Shown here piece by piece: positions 7,901 to 17,287 of a stretch of 17,621 nucleotides of DNA. Both the position numbers and the translations under genes were made by a program. Origin of the DNA: Synura sp. LO234KE (Eukaryota > Sar > Synurophyceae > Synurales > Mallomonadaceae); NCBI GenBank assembly GCA_015143735.1, contig VKHC01000070.1, forward strand, positions 1 through 17,621, given 5' to 3'. Numbering within the stretch: position 1 is the first letter of the stretch; every line of letters begins with the position of its first letter. The notes below the pieces were generated by a model. It did no database searches. It worked only from the letters and a program-made list of their open reading frames with translations, and was not told the DNA's origin.

Positions 7901-9656
7901 CTAAAGTATGCTTGGAGCTGAACGAGCACGAAGCTGCTGTAAAGGGTATGGAAGTAGTTGCAGCTCACACTGAGAAAAATTTGCAGATGTTCTCTGAAGA
8001 CATTTTATCTCATGAACTTCGTCTGTACACTTTGACACATTCAACTTTGGAGAGGACAAAGACTACCATTTCTCAGGTATACACGATCACCTACCATTAG
8101 GAATAAAATATTCATGCATGTAGACACTCTCACTTAGATAAGAGAACGACAACGCTTGTTGAGCAAACAGGAGAAACAAATGGAGATCGTTCTTACCGAG
8201 ACCACTAAGCAAGTTGGGGGTTTGAAAAGAAGGGAAAGTAGCGCAGGTGTGTAAAATATTTGTGTTATTGAATTTTGATTTATTGTGTTACCATCATTCT
8301 CGTTGCACTTTCTAAGTTGAGAGTCTTTCAAGAGCCCGACAAGAAGCTCAGGCATTTAGCGACAAATTCCATCTCGAATCGGATTATTTGAGCAACGTGG
8401 AGCTAATATCGAGCGGCGCAATCGCGACCATGACTGCCGAGTCTCCTGTCATTGACAGTTCCAGTAATGTGGATGTTCCGTCTGGTAAGGAAGATACCAA
8501 TATGATTTAGACGACAGAATTAGGTTATCGGGGGTAGGGGGGGAGCGAACGTGCGTATCGTTAGAAATTGTTACCTTGAATACTCACCTCAGTATTCTGC
8601 GACGTCACCGAAGTCATTCCAACTTATTCTGACAGGGCGAAATACAGTGGCAAATCCTACACAAGTTTCTAGGTCACGCGTCGATAAGCGTGCGTTTGAA
8701 AGTGACTTTTCTGTAAATGCCTTGACGGGTGAAGATAAGAATGGAGAAGGGTCTCTCCACCGATCCGCTCAATCATGGTCGTCGGAGGTGGAGTATCAGA
8801 TGTTGACAATTAAAGCCAGGTGAGAAACTGTTTCATTTAGCTTCGCGCTAGATATAGTACATGTGTGCCTTTATGAACAACTCTTTTCTTTTCCCCCGAA
8901 GAGATATTGAAAAGGACGAGCAAAGTGTGGACTTTAATGTGTTCGGCCAGGACTCAGCTTTGCGAAGAGCACATAGAGATCTCACTGCTACACTTGACGA
9001 CCTGCAAGGAAAATCTTTAGCTCAACGGAACTTAGCCATTAAAGAAAATAACAAGAGATATGAAGTTCTGTCGGAAATGCTTGTCAGTATTGATGTTGTT
9101 CTGTCAAAGCTGTTTGGGTCTCTTATGCCTTTTGGAAGCTGTCGTTTAAATTACCCCTCGGACCCGATACTACTCTTTGAAGTTGGAGTATCGCTGATGG
9201 CAAAGTGCGAGGATCAGGCTAGTTGGAGAGAGGTAATACAGATCGCTAAAACTCTTTTTGCGTTTTAAAGTTAGTTGCTTGTGGGAATTTCAATTTACAC
9301 CTTAATATATAGGTACACAAGTTGTCCGGAGGGCAGCAAGCAATTTGCGGGTTAGCGGTAAGGACTCTTAATCACATACCAGCGTGTTGGGACGTCAGCA
9401 TATATTACTATTTTAGTTGATACTTGCTATACAAGAAGTATTTCCCTCTACATTTTATATCATGGACGAAGTGGACGCAGCTTTAGACACAAGAACAGCT
9501 ACGAGATTAGGGCAGCTTCTTAAGAAAAAGTCTGTGGTATCTGGCTGCCAATTTATTCTTGTCTCACACCGTCCGGAGTTACTGGAATCGAGCTCCAGGC
9601 TAATAGGACTATATTGGCGAGATGGGCATCCTGATGTGTTGTCCTATGGATTTTGA
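4989..9656 (+). CDS. SMC3: SMC3-like cohesin ATPase, 11 exons, about 1336 aa
   Basis: Spliced product of a chromosome-structure ATPase that would form the cohesin ring with SMC1 and a kleisin in the nucleus. The N-terminal head has Walker A GRNGSGKSS (residues 35-43). FVKQ (147-150) and ISGTIVFKERAEK correspond to the SMC3 sequence around IVKQG and AGTRVYDERK. Long charged coiled-coil arms flank a hinge at about 532-710 (GVHGVLCDLI to NAGRKHSS). The C-terminal head has the ABC signature LSGGQQA (1246-1252), Walker B FYIMDEVDAALD (Glu 1275) and HRPELLE, an SMC3 hallmark (FRPELLE). LIGLY near the end is closer to SMC1 or SMC4, so subgroup assignment is strong but not absolute. Typical SMC3 is about 1200 aa; this one is longer, mainly in the second arm. 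All ATPase motifs are intact, so the gene is probably functional. The usual acetylated lysine pair looks replaced (see findings). Confidence 0.85.
4989..9656 (+). other. SMC3: Exon-intron map of the SMC3 gene
   Basis: Exons by frame and GT-AG logic: 4989-5266, 5325-5412, 5476-6120, 6184-7778, 7839-8076, 8138-8246, 8317-8484, 8546-8819, 8902-9232, 9313-9357 and 9417-9656. Introns are 58, 63, 63, 60, 61, 70, 61, 82, 80 and 59 nt. Total coding length is 4011 nt, in frame throughout. Two borders are ambiguous. Exon 4 could end at 7799 (a 39-nt intron, adding 7 codons), but 60 nt matches the other introns. Exon 8 could start at 8636 after a pyrimidine-rich acceptor (151-nt intron, 30 codons shorter) instead of at 8546 after an unusual G-run acceptor. 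Exon 10 is only 45 nt and carries the ABC signature. Confidence 0.8.
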
Positions 9657-11406
9657 TCATATCGTTAAAGAATTAGTACACCTTTTACCCAGACAGGATA
9701 AGTGTAGTCACAATCCCAGCAAATAGTATTTTTTCTAAGGAATGCGCGAAATACCGCCGCCCTTCATTTAAGCGCTACAGCAAGATAAAACATGACGGAG
9801 CTGAGGTGATTACATCATCTAGCGTCATTCTTGAACTAACTGTCGGAACAGTAACTCTAGGATGCTAGCTTAGGCAAGATTGATGACAATCTTAGTTAAC
9901 GTAGAATTTATATTAACAAAGAGGAAGTGCAATATTATTTTAACATCATATAGATAAAAGATACAACTAGTTTAGACATGTACAGGTGTTTGCACATTAC
10001 GATATACCTTCGGTGGTTTAATAAGTAGCATTAATAATATAGTTAAAAAACTCAAACTACCAAGCCGCTAACTAGCATCTGCAAACAAGTGTTAGACAAT
10101 TAAGAAGTAAATTCCTCCAACAACAGCTCCCTTAATACTTAGAAGCACCACTCCATGCTAGACTGCTTAAAGTACTCCTCAGCACCGGTCTCCCTGGTCC
10201 TGAGTGAGTGAAAGACGCTCCGCTGGTTCGCATTAGTTGATATTTGAACACTAGCTCTAAGTAGATATTAAAACGCGTTTTGTGCTACCACCACAAAAAG
10301 GCTTTATTTATACTGTCCAATCTGGCTGGTTTGTCTCAGATTTTGCCTAATAGCCACTGCATCCCCGCTACATAGTAAGTCTTTAAAATGCTGGCGACAG
10401 TTATCCCGGCTTCTAGCGTTTTAACAAATGATAAATCTTCATTAAACAGGCCCCCCAAACTATCAACACAAATGGTTCCTCCCGTGGTGAGGCAGAAATA
10501 TCGCAAAAACTTGCAGTGGCTAGAGTGCCGTACTTAGCCAGCTCAACCCACACGGGGACAAATTATTAAATCTTTGGATAAAACGATATATTTTTTCACA
10601 GTGTCACTACAGAAACGATATTTTTCTCCCCTCAGAAAACACTGTGGTGATACGAAATCGATCATTAGTCAAGTGGCGGATTTGATCTTCAATCAACACT
10701 ATCTCTTTTGGTGCTGATGAATGAGCAGATGAGACAGGACTAATAAAAATACCGACGCGTGTCCGTCCCTCAACCCCACCGCTGATTTATCAGCTGATGC
10801 CGTCGCGACACTATTGAACGCTCAATCGACTGTACTGAAATTGCCTTTGGCGAATTATCAGGAGCTCACAGAATTTTGCCTTCCTATAGATAGTATCTCT
10901 TGACGTCTACTCTGGGCTTACATTCCCCACTGCAACTTACTAGCACCCAAGTTGATCATCGCGGCTCAGCTGCCCTTGAATAGTTCCGACTAACACATCT
11001 AGCACCCGCTGATCTTTTACTGAGCTGATTTCTAACACTTCATCAAAGAACTCTCAAACAAAGAACCCGTACTCTTGATGCATTCTAGCCACCTTTTTCA
11101 AGTTATTTCCCAAGCTGGTTCAGATAAATACCCTTACATTAGAGCTTCGGGTCTTCCTGCTGGCTCGTCTTAAACACTCTCGGCTATTGCCCTCCCACAG
11201 ATTACGACAGCATCAGTGCGTAGAACTTGGTCGTGAATAACCACCACACCGTTCATGCCCCTACTTTATTCTACCAGTACAAACCATTATACCTGGAAAG
11301 TCATGGTAATCCTATGAATAATCCTGAAATAATGTCGGGTCGCGAACAGACTTATCCATGCCGTATTATACTCCGTTATTATCCCCCGTGCAGTATAACA
11401 AGGTAG
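9657..11406. other. Gene-free intergenic DNA downstream of SMC3
   Basis: No ORF above about 60 codons on either strand. At 10578-10650 a short direct repeat (aaacgatat followed by T-rich sequence and cag) occurs twice about 35 bp apart. Near it, cacagtgt and acactgtg could pair as a weak hairpin. I see no RNA gene or element end. The region could be decayed transposon sequence too old to recognise. Confidence 0.5.
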
Positions 11407-11600
11407 CTATCCATTGGGATATTCATGGTAACCCGTAGTTATCCATAGGGATATTCACGGTCAAATCTAAGCAATCCGTAATTACCCATGGGGATATCTA
11501 CTGGCTAATCTAAGTGATCCGTAATTATTCATGGAGATATCCAGAGCTACCCGCAGTTATCTATATTGGAATATCTTCGGATCAGTCTCAACAAACCGAA
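11407..11600 (+). repeat. Tandem repeat array with 32- and 43-44-nt units
   Basis: Five imperfect units in a row: 11407-11438 (32), 11439-11481 (43), 11482-11524 (43), 11525-11556 (32) and 11557-11600 (44). The shared core is roughly ttatccatgggatatyc and each unit ends near cccgtag or tccgtaa. The long units carry an extra block of about 11 nt around aatctaag. Weaker look-alikes (ttatccatgcc, taatcctatg) occur at about 11300-11360, so the array may once have been longer. It lacks the exact repeats and regular spacers of a CRISPR array and is a eukaryotic minisatellite-like repeat. Confidence 0.8.
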
Positions 11601-12386
11601 ATATCTGCAAAGAAGGATCAATAGAAAATTATATTCTCAACATCTTCTATAAAATAATTTTTACAACCAAACGCTGCCTCAAATATATAACAAACTTCAT
11701 AATTACAACCTTGTAAACATTTCTTAGCGCTGGGCCCTAAAAAATGATGCCAATTTAGCGGACAAAAGAATTTTTGCAATATAGAACGATGCCTGTTAAA
11801 TATTTGTATTGTTGACACTCCTTGATTGCTAGTCATAGAATAAAATAAACAGAAAAACTTCCCTGCATGATTGGAAATGAATTCATTACTAAATCCAACT
11901 CTTCATTTAATAGTACTAACCTGTTTCATTGTGAAACATTATTCTCATAAGCTCCGGCGCTCATCGCAATCTCCAACTGCGCTCATCATCAAAAACATCA
12001 TGACTCGCAATTGGGTGGATTGGGATGTCAGAGAAGCAAAAGGCAGTAATCTGAATAAAGGTTAGAGCAAGGAAATAGTATGAGCAAGGGCGTGACATAA
12101 TAACTCATATGTCAGATACCTGCACTATTTCATCGCATAAAGCATTTACTAATAAATTATCAGGTCCACACAATGCCGACAAACAAGCCACACATCCAGA
12201 GCTGTGCATAGATAATCTAATTCATGAAAGTAAAGATTAGAATGGCAATGAAAGAAGTACTATGTACAATTACAAACCCGGCGTGCTGAATCTCATGTTA
12301 TCGATTCAACACTGAATCGCTTTACTGCTATCCAAGCTTCTCCCCTTTATTTGGATGTAATGATTTAAGTATGCTCGTATTCGCAA
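11601..12386. other. Gene-free AT-rich stretch
   Basis: Only short AT-rich ORFs (up to about 72 codons) without recognisable motifs or coding-like composition. Nothing else is seen before the retroelement-related segment at 12387. Confidence 0.5.
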
Positions 12387-12466
12387 CGACAATAAATAAT
12401 TACGCAGCGACTAAGTTGGACATCTGCACGATCCTACCAGGGTGCAAGATCTCTGCGACGCCCATG
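12387..12466 (+). repeat. 80-bp dispersed direct repeat, copy 1
   Basis: Matches 16605-16684 at 70 of 80 positions with no gaps, starting cgacaat and ending gacgcccatg. In one frame both copies read LDIC..LPGCKI. Similarity stops abruptly after catg; here the C-rich retroelement sequence begins. It probably belongs to the 5' part of a repeated element family. Confidence 0.8.
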
Positions 12467-14390
12467 CAATACTACTTTCAGCTCCTTCCTCTACGACCCC
12501 TCGGACCTCGGCTTCTCCCCTCCGCCACGTGTCGCAGCATTCCGACTGGTCATCCCTCTATCTTCTCCACCTCCCCGGGTGGTTCGCGCTCCCCAGCTCT
12601 GTTCCCTGAACTGGTAGATCGGTCACGAGCCTCATCTGTCTTACCTTTCAGCCCTAAGGATGTCTCTGACTCCCCTGTGATCTGCGCTCAGCCAATTCGC
12701 TCCCACCGACCCCCTCTTACTCATCCCCCACTTTCCCTCTGGTGTTGCTACCCGATCCAAACGTCTACCCCCTCCCTCGTCCTCCCACCGCCGGTCTCCT
12801 TGCTCTCCATCAAGCACTTTTTCCAACCTGCATTCCAGACGAAGGAACTTCCTCACTTAAGTCGCGCTCCCATCTGCTCGCGCACTTTGCCTCTTCGCCA
12901 TATCCCAAGCTGTCGGCATCCTCCCTAACGGCGCATGGTTACACCATTTTCGCCCCGTACCTGCTGCCGAATCTGTTCCACTCGCAACTCTCTGCAGCTC
13001 CCCGTTCCTTGAGTCAACCGCCTCTGACCTCTGGCAACTCCTCGTTGACCATGTCCCCGCCCACTGGCAACACTTCTGCGCCTTTCGCAAAAGATGCCTC
13101 CCTTCCCACCCTCGTCGACTCCCCAGTTTGCATACCCGAAATGAAGCCATCGCTCGAATACGATCCGACCGGGATTCTTCTGTACTCTTTGGCTGCCTCG
13201 CCCTCTCCCTCCGGCATATCATCAGGGTTTTTAACCAGGCGGGGAAGCTTCTCCACTACCTTACGCCCCCCTAGGCTCGCCTAGCAGATCTCCCTCGACA
13301 CTCTGTGGCCCTGCTTCGTCACACGCACCTTTTTTCACCCCTCAGCTCCCTAAAATTGCTCCCAGTGCTCAGCCCCCTTCCTCTGCAGCCGGATCCCTCA
13401 CCCCCACCCACTAATAACGCAGTTGTTCGCTCGCACCTCTTCCATCCCACGGAATCCCCCTACTGGCTCAACTCCTCCAACCTGCAATCTCCATCCCTCG
13501 ATCTTGACCTCGTCCGGATCGGATTCCCCCGCCCCACGGATATCATTCTGTCCTCCCTCTTTACCCTCTACAAGCCCAGGTCAGACCCGCTCCTGCCCCC
13601 CGATGCCATACCTACACCCCAGGAAGCGTTAGGAGCCCACTGGGACTTACTGGGCATGCGCGAACCGCCCCACAGTTGTACCTGGCTATACCCACAGCTG
13701 TCATCCCCTTGCCTCCCTCCTTCCGGCCCGACTTCCCCTCTGGTGCACATGACATACCCCCTCCGGATTCCTTCCGCTTCTTCGCCCGACCGCCTCAATT
13801 GACCATGCCCTTCGATGGCATGCCCTCCTCCTTTGGGAACGCCGTTGCTCCTCCCGCCCCCAGACCGGGCCTACTGGTATGACAACACAATTGCTCTCGC
13901 ATCTCAAGTTCTTCGGCTTTCTCGGCTCTCTGTCGCATTGGCTGGGCATACCACGCTGTCTCCTTCACTATCGCCACCTCAGCGCGCATTCCAATGTCAT
14001 CAAGTCACTATGCTCTCACTCCGCTGAGTGGAACTCCAAGGGAGCGTGCCCGTTTAAATGCCACCTCGACGCTTCGTGATTCAAATATCACTGAGCCCGC
14101 CAATGTGCGCACCAGCAACTCCTCAGGACCTTGCGGCTGCCCTCCTGGACCTTTTTTTTAACCTGGATGCCTTCCGGGTGGCACTAGGCAACTTCACCCA
14201 CGCCCAAGGCGCTTGCCTGTTCCCTCTCTACCTCAACCTCCCCGGGCCCTCCTCTTCCCGTGATGAAATTGTGCTGACGGAGGTCCTACGCCTAACCACG
14301 CTCGTAGACTCTCATTGGAATGAACGTCGTGACTTTCTCCTGGATCCCTCGAATCCGGTAGACACCCCGTCCGTTTCCAAGGACTCTTTG

Positions 14391-14510
14391 TGGTACGGTG
14401 TTGTGCGGGGCCGGACCCTCGGGGTGTACAAATCCTGCGACCAGGCGAATGCTCAGATCCACCACTTTCCAGGAGGTAACCTCTCTGGGTACTCCTCCGA
14501 AGAGCTAGCG
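14391..14510 (+). pseudogene. RNase H1-type hybrid-binding domain (viroplasmin-like fold) in the retroelement
   Basis: The translation reads WYGVVRGRTLGVYKSC, then a run to HHFPGG, then GYSSEELAQ. This matches the small RNA:DNA hybrid-binding domain at the N-terminus of eukaryotic RNase H1: an aromatic-plus-V..GR start, GVY plus a short helix, then FPGA and a lysine/serine-rich end. The domain is intact over about 40 residues. It directly precedes the RNase H domain, but a frame change near 14511-14580 separates them. Family knowledge says this domain increases RNase H processivity on hybrids. Its presence here supports a single ancestral HBD-RNase H polyprotein. Confidence 0.75.
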
Positions 14511-14581
14511 CAACGCGCTCCACGCTCTGGCACTCTGCATACGCACTATTTCCCGTGCTGGACCCCGTGCGCCCACTAGAC

Positions 14582-15040
14582 CGGATCTACATCGATGGCT
14601 CGGCCTCTGGTCCTCAGTCCGCACCACCCCGTCTCCCTGACTGGAGCCTCACCATTCTCTCGCCCGATCGACTCGAGCCCTATTCCAATCAATATGGCCC
14701 GGTCATAATGGTCTCGTCGGACCGGGGCTTCACCTCTCACCAACAATACCGGTGAGGTCTCCACAGCCATCTGGGCACTGCGCTGGATTGAGGCCCACCC
14801 TCTGGCTCTTACCCATGCCGTTGAAATCTGCTCCGACGGCTTCTATGCCATAGACCACACAGCCGGCATGCTCCCGACCAACGACTAGAGATCCACTGCG
14901 CGTCCAACAAATTGATGTCTCTTCTTGCCAGAGGAATCCAACTTGCCTTCGCAAAGTGAAAGCACACTATTACCGAGACGCTACACTCAATCATCGGTCA
15001 GACCGCCTCGCAAAACGGGCCTCTGTCAATCTAGGGGCGA
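14582..15040 (+). pseudogene. RNase H domain of the retroelement, frameshifted
   Basis: All four catalytic acidic positions are recognisable. RIYIDGSASG (14582-14611) supplies the first Asp. TNNTGEVSTAIWALRWIEA (about 14735-14795) supplies the Glu. VEICSDGFYAID (about 14821-14855) supplies the next Asp, and LNHRSDRLAKRA (about 14985-15020) the last. At least two frame changes and a stop (near 14886) separate these pieces, so no full protein can be made. The sequence between motifs differs clearly from the RNase H remnant at 261-1200, so the two come from different element families. Confidence 0.75.
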
Positions 15041-16001
15041 TACTCCCTCCCCCTCCCCCCTGGATCATCGCCCTCAGCCCGCCTCCTCCCTAATCATAAC
15101 AATCTCGATAGCCTCTGAAGTCGCCCAGTCTACGTTCTCCTGGGGCATCTCTATCGCCCACGTCCCTTTAGATGGAAGCTCGGAGGTTCTTTTTCATGAC
15201 GGTGCTGGCTTCCTGATCCTTGTACATCCTGTCATCGTCCAACCATATGTTCATCCAATTCACTGACACATTCCCTCTATCCACGCTCCTGGCAGGTCAC
15301 CATGCTTCCGTAACATGGATCATAAGAAGGAGGCGTATTTACTCCATTGACACGGGGGTACTCTCGAATCCCTCCACCGGATATACTACTCAACTCGGAC
15401 TGGAACTGTTCCCGAACTCTTCTCCCCCGCGCCAGGGCTGCCTTCTTCTCGTTCCTCCAACTGCATCCAAACCCCGACCCGGCCACCACTGCAAGCGTCC
15501 GAGCTCTCCATAAAAATGTCTTGGATTAATACGCCAGCGCTCCATCGCCTCCGCAGGTGCGCTCCCCGCCCCCCTCCGGCCTGCTCCTCCAAGAACCCGT
15601 TCCTAATCCTCGACTACTTCTCTATGAGATCGCACTTTCCCCCTGTTAACTCCGATTCCTCTTCACCCCTGCCTTCACTGACGTGCGATATTAGCAGTAG
15701 ATGTAGCAATAGCAATCGTCCGATAAGCTGCCCAACTCGACTGGCAACAGGAGATCCTTGCCCAGGACGTCCTCGCAGACGACGGGAGAGGCACCCAATT
15801 CAAGTAGTGTGCTCACACCTTACCCCGAAAGCCTTCACCCTATTGCAGGGATTCGCTACCTAGCTTACATGTTCTGTCATCGTAAATTTTAAATATTTTA
15901 AATTCGGCACCAGCATGCTAAATCTCGAGGACAGTGGAGTAAAGATTGTGGGCTCATATTTGCTCAAGAGGGCAGATGATCTTAAACCCGATCAACGATA
16001 G

Positions 16002-16157
16002 TTTGAGCGGGCGTTCTTTACCCCACCGCTCAACGGAAGTATCGTGACACCGAAGGGATACTGTGTCAAGCAAACTTGATCACGCTAAAGAAATGCGTAA
16101 TACGTCCTTACAACCCGGCAGGAGACTTCATATCTTCCCAACTGACTGAAGCAGACT
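16002..16157 (+). repeat. Large inverted repeat, left arm
   Basis: Pairs with 16329-16476 in opposite orientation. Two perfect blocks stand out: 34 nt (16045-16078) and 45 nt (16100-16144). Between and around them are small indels and substitutions. The loop between the arms is about 170 bp. A transcript through it could fold into a long stem. It may be a foldback element or two copies of one repeat inserted head to head. Confidence 0.85.
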
Positions 16158-16328
16158 GCAAGTAATGATCTTATTTCCAGTTGTACGTGGCGACTGCAGG
16201 TAATGAAAAAAAATCTTCGATGTCTAGGATAGAGAAGGTCTAGACAATGAAGCCTAGAATTGTTCATTCGTGCCAGATCTGTCCACGCGCTGGCATAGCG
16301 GATTTCTTGAGCTTGGCGTGCTAGGTAG

Positions 16329-16476
16329 AGTCTGCTCGAGCCAGTTGGGAAGATATGAAGTCTCCTGCCGGGTTGTAAGGACGTATTTCTTGTTTAGCGT
16401 GACCAAGTTTGCTTGACACAGTATCCCTTCGGTGTCAAGATACTTCCATTGAGCTGTGGGGTAAGGGACGCTCAAA
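16329..16476 (-). repeat. Large inverted repeat, right arm
   Basis: Reverse-complement copy of 16002-16157. On its minus strand an 82-codon open frame (16502-16254) reads through the arm (YLDTEGILCQANLVTL, then TTRQETSYLPNWLEQTLPS). The left arm has stops in the corresponding frame. This suggests that the repeated unit was once coding and that the right arm is the less decayed copy. Confidence 0.85.
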
Positions 16477-16604
16477 AAGCATAGTCTGGCCAAGAAAGAC
16501 ACCAGAAAAATTAGTAAGTTTTAAATCATCACGCGCATTTAACGGACGCCAACTCCCTATCTACACCCCAAAACAGCCAGAAGGAAAGTATCCCAGCTGC
16601 ACAT

Positions 16605-16684
16605 CGACAATGGATAATTACGAAGCGACAATGTTGGACATCTGCATGCTCCTACCAGGGTGCAAGATATTTCCGACGCCCATG
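16605..16684 (+). repeat. 80-bp dispersed direct repeat, copy 2
   Basis: Second copy of 12387-12466, 4.2 kb downstream in the same orientation, about 88% identical. What follows differs from copy 1: here the frame continues as MTGSITIYRSEVQRLLGF to a stop near 16807. The same 5' segment is therefore attached to two different downstream sequences. Confidence 0.8.
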
Positions 16685-16900
16685 ACGGGCAGCATAACCA
16701 TCTACCGGAGTGAAGTGCAGAGACTCCTTGGTTTCACGTCACCTGAGGGCCCATCTTTCACCCATGCGTCCTCCTACCGAACACTAATGTATACAATACT
16801 ACTCTGAGCTGTGTACAAAAATAAAGGAATAGCATATTCTACACCTCTTCATCCTCAATCCACATACTCTTCTACGACGGATACATGCCAAAGTCACTGA

Positions 16901-17287
16901 CAAGATGACCCTCTACTGGTTCTGCCGTTGTTCCGCCTCACTAATCATCAGCGGCGAGCACTTCTGAACGCATACTGGAGCATTGAGCGCACCTCTGACC
17001 GAGAACCAGATGCGACGTTCATCTGGTATATTCAAGCACTGAGCAACGAACGAGAAGTGCTCTGGGTTGAACGAGTCAGCGTACTTGATCCGTCGGTGCG
17101 TCGATGTGGCCACGACCTTCCCAACGGCTCCACAAGATTATTAGTCTGCACTGAAGAGACTGGCGGAACATTTGTAGAATACGACAAGGCCAAGTCTCTA
17201 GTGAGGGGTCGAGTACTATTACTACAGGAATTGGGTAACAGGAGTGCGCACCATACAGCGTTCATAAATAGTGACTGCACAAAATAA
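16901..17287 (+). CDS. Unrecognised ORF, possible gene or exon
   Basis: Open from 16901 to the stop at 17285-17287 (about 128 codons). There is no ATG near the beginning; the first usable codon by length is TTG at 16928, so a real start would have to come from an upstream exon. The first part (RLTNHQRRALLNAYWSIE) looks helical, like a DNA-binding or adaptor helix pair. The later part (LLVCTEETGGTFVEYDKAK) looks like beta strands. Composition is balanced and unlike the C-rich element before it. I do not recognise a family. A decayed transposon ORF is possible. Confidence 0.3.
   Translation, partial: QDDPLLVLPLFRLTNHQRRALLNAYWSIERTSDREPDATFIWYIQALSNEREVLWVERVSVLDPSVRRCGHDLPNGSTRLLVCTEETGGTFVEYDKAKSLVRGRVLLLQELGNRSAHHTAFINSDCTK

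Larger units (their letters stand above)
12467..15863 (+). mobile_element. Decayed C-rich retroelement with hybrid-binding and RNase H domains
   Basis: About 3.4 kb with a composition unlike its surroundings: very rich in C on the plus strand and poor in G. Coding-like stretches follow one another in shifting frames. One is open at 12861-13274 (137 codons, including LPNGAWLHHFRPVPAAESVP and DLWQLLVDHVPAHWQHF). The next is 13305-13802, then 14058-14579, which ends in a hybrid-binding domain, then an RNase H domain to about 15040. A coding-like tail follows to about 15860. Stops and frameshifts show it is inactive. I found no YxDD-type reverse transcriptase motif and no endonuclease motif, so the element class (non-LTR or other) is inferred only from the RNase H. 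The ends are approximate and no target-site duplication was found. Confidence 0.6.

Noticed and set aside
4989-9656. SMC1 instead of SMC3
   Set aside because: LIGLY near the C-terminus and parts of the hinge looked SMC1-like. However, GRNGSGKS, FVKQ, the GT.VF.ER segment, LALILAIQ and HRPELLE together fit SMC3 better. The alternative remains possible.
10190-10260. tRNA-like or Pol III promoter sequence (ctggttcgcatta)
   Set aside because: It resembles a B box, but no matching A box or cloverleaf folding could be found.
11407-11600. CRISPR array
   Set aside because: Units are imperfect and directly adjacent with no unique spacers, and the window is eukaryotic.
11618-12065. Short ORFs on both strands as small genes
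   Set aside because: AT-rich, without motifs or splice context, and no longer than chance allows.
12371-12928. 185-codon Pro/Ser/Leu-rich ORF as an intact host gene
   Set aside because: It starts in the 80-bp repeat and runs into C-rich element sequence; its Pro/Ser bias reflects base composition, and neighbouring coding-like pieces lie in other frames.
12857-13222. Minus-strand Arg/Gly-rich ORFs in the C-rich element
   Set aside because: These are complements of the C-rich coding strand; the recognisable domains are all on the plus strand.
12387-16684. The 80-bp repeats as LTRs of one intact element
   Set aside because: They are short, about 12% diverged, not bounded by TG...CA, and I see no primer-binding site, polypurine tract or target-site duplication.
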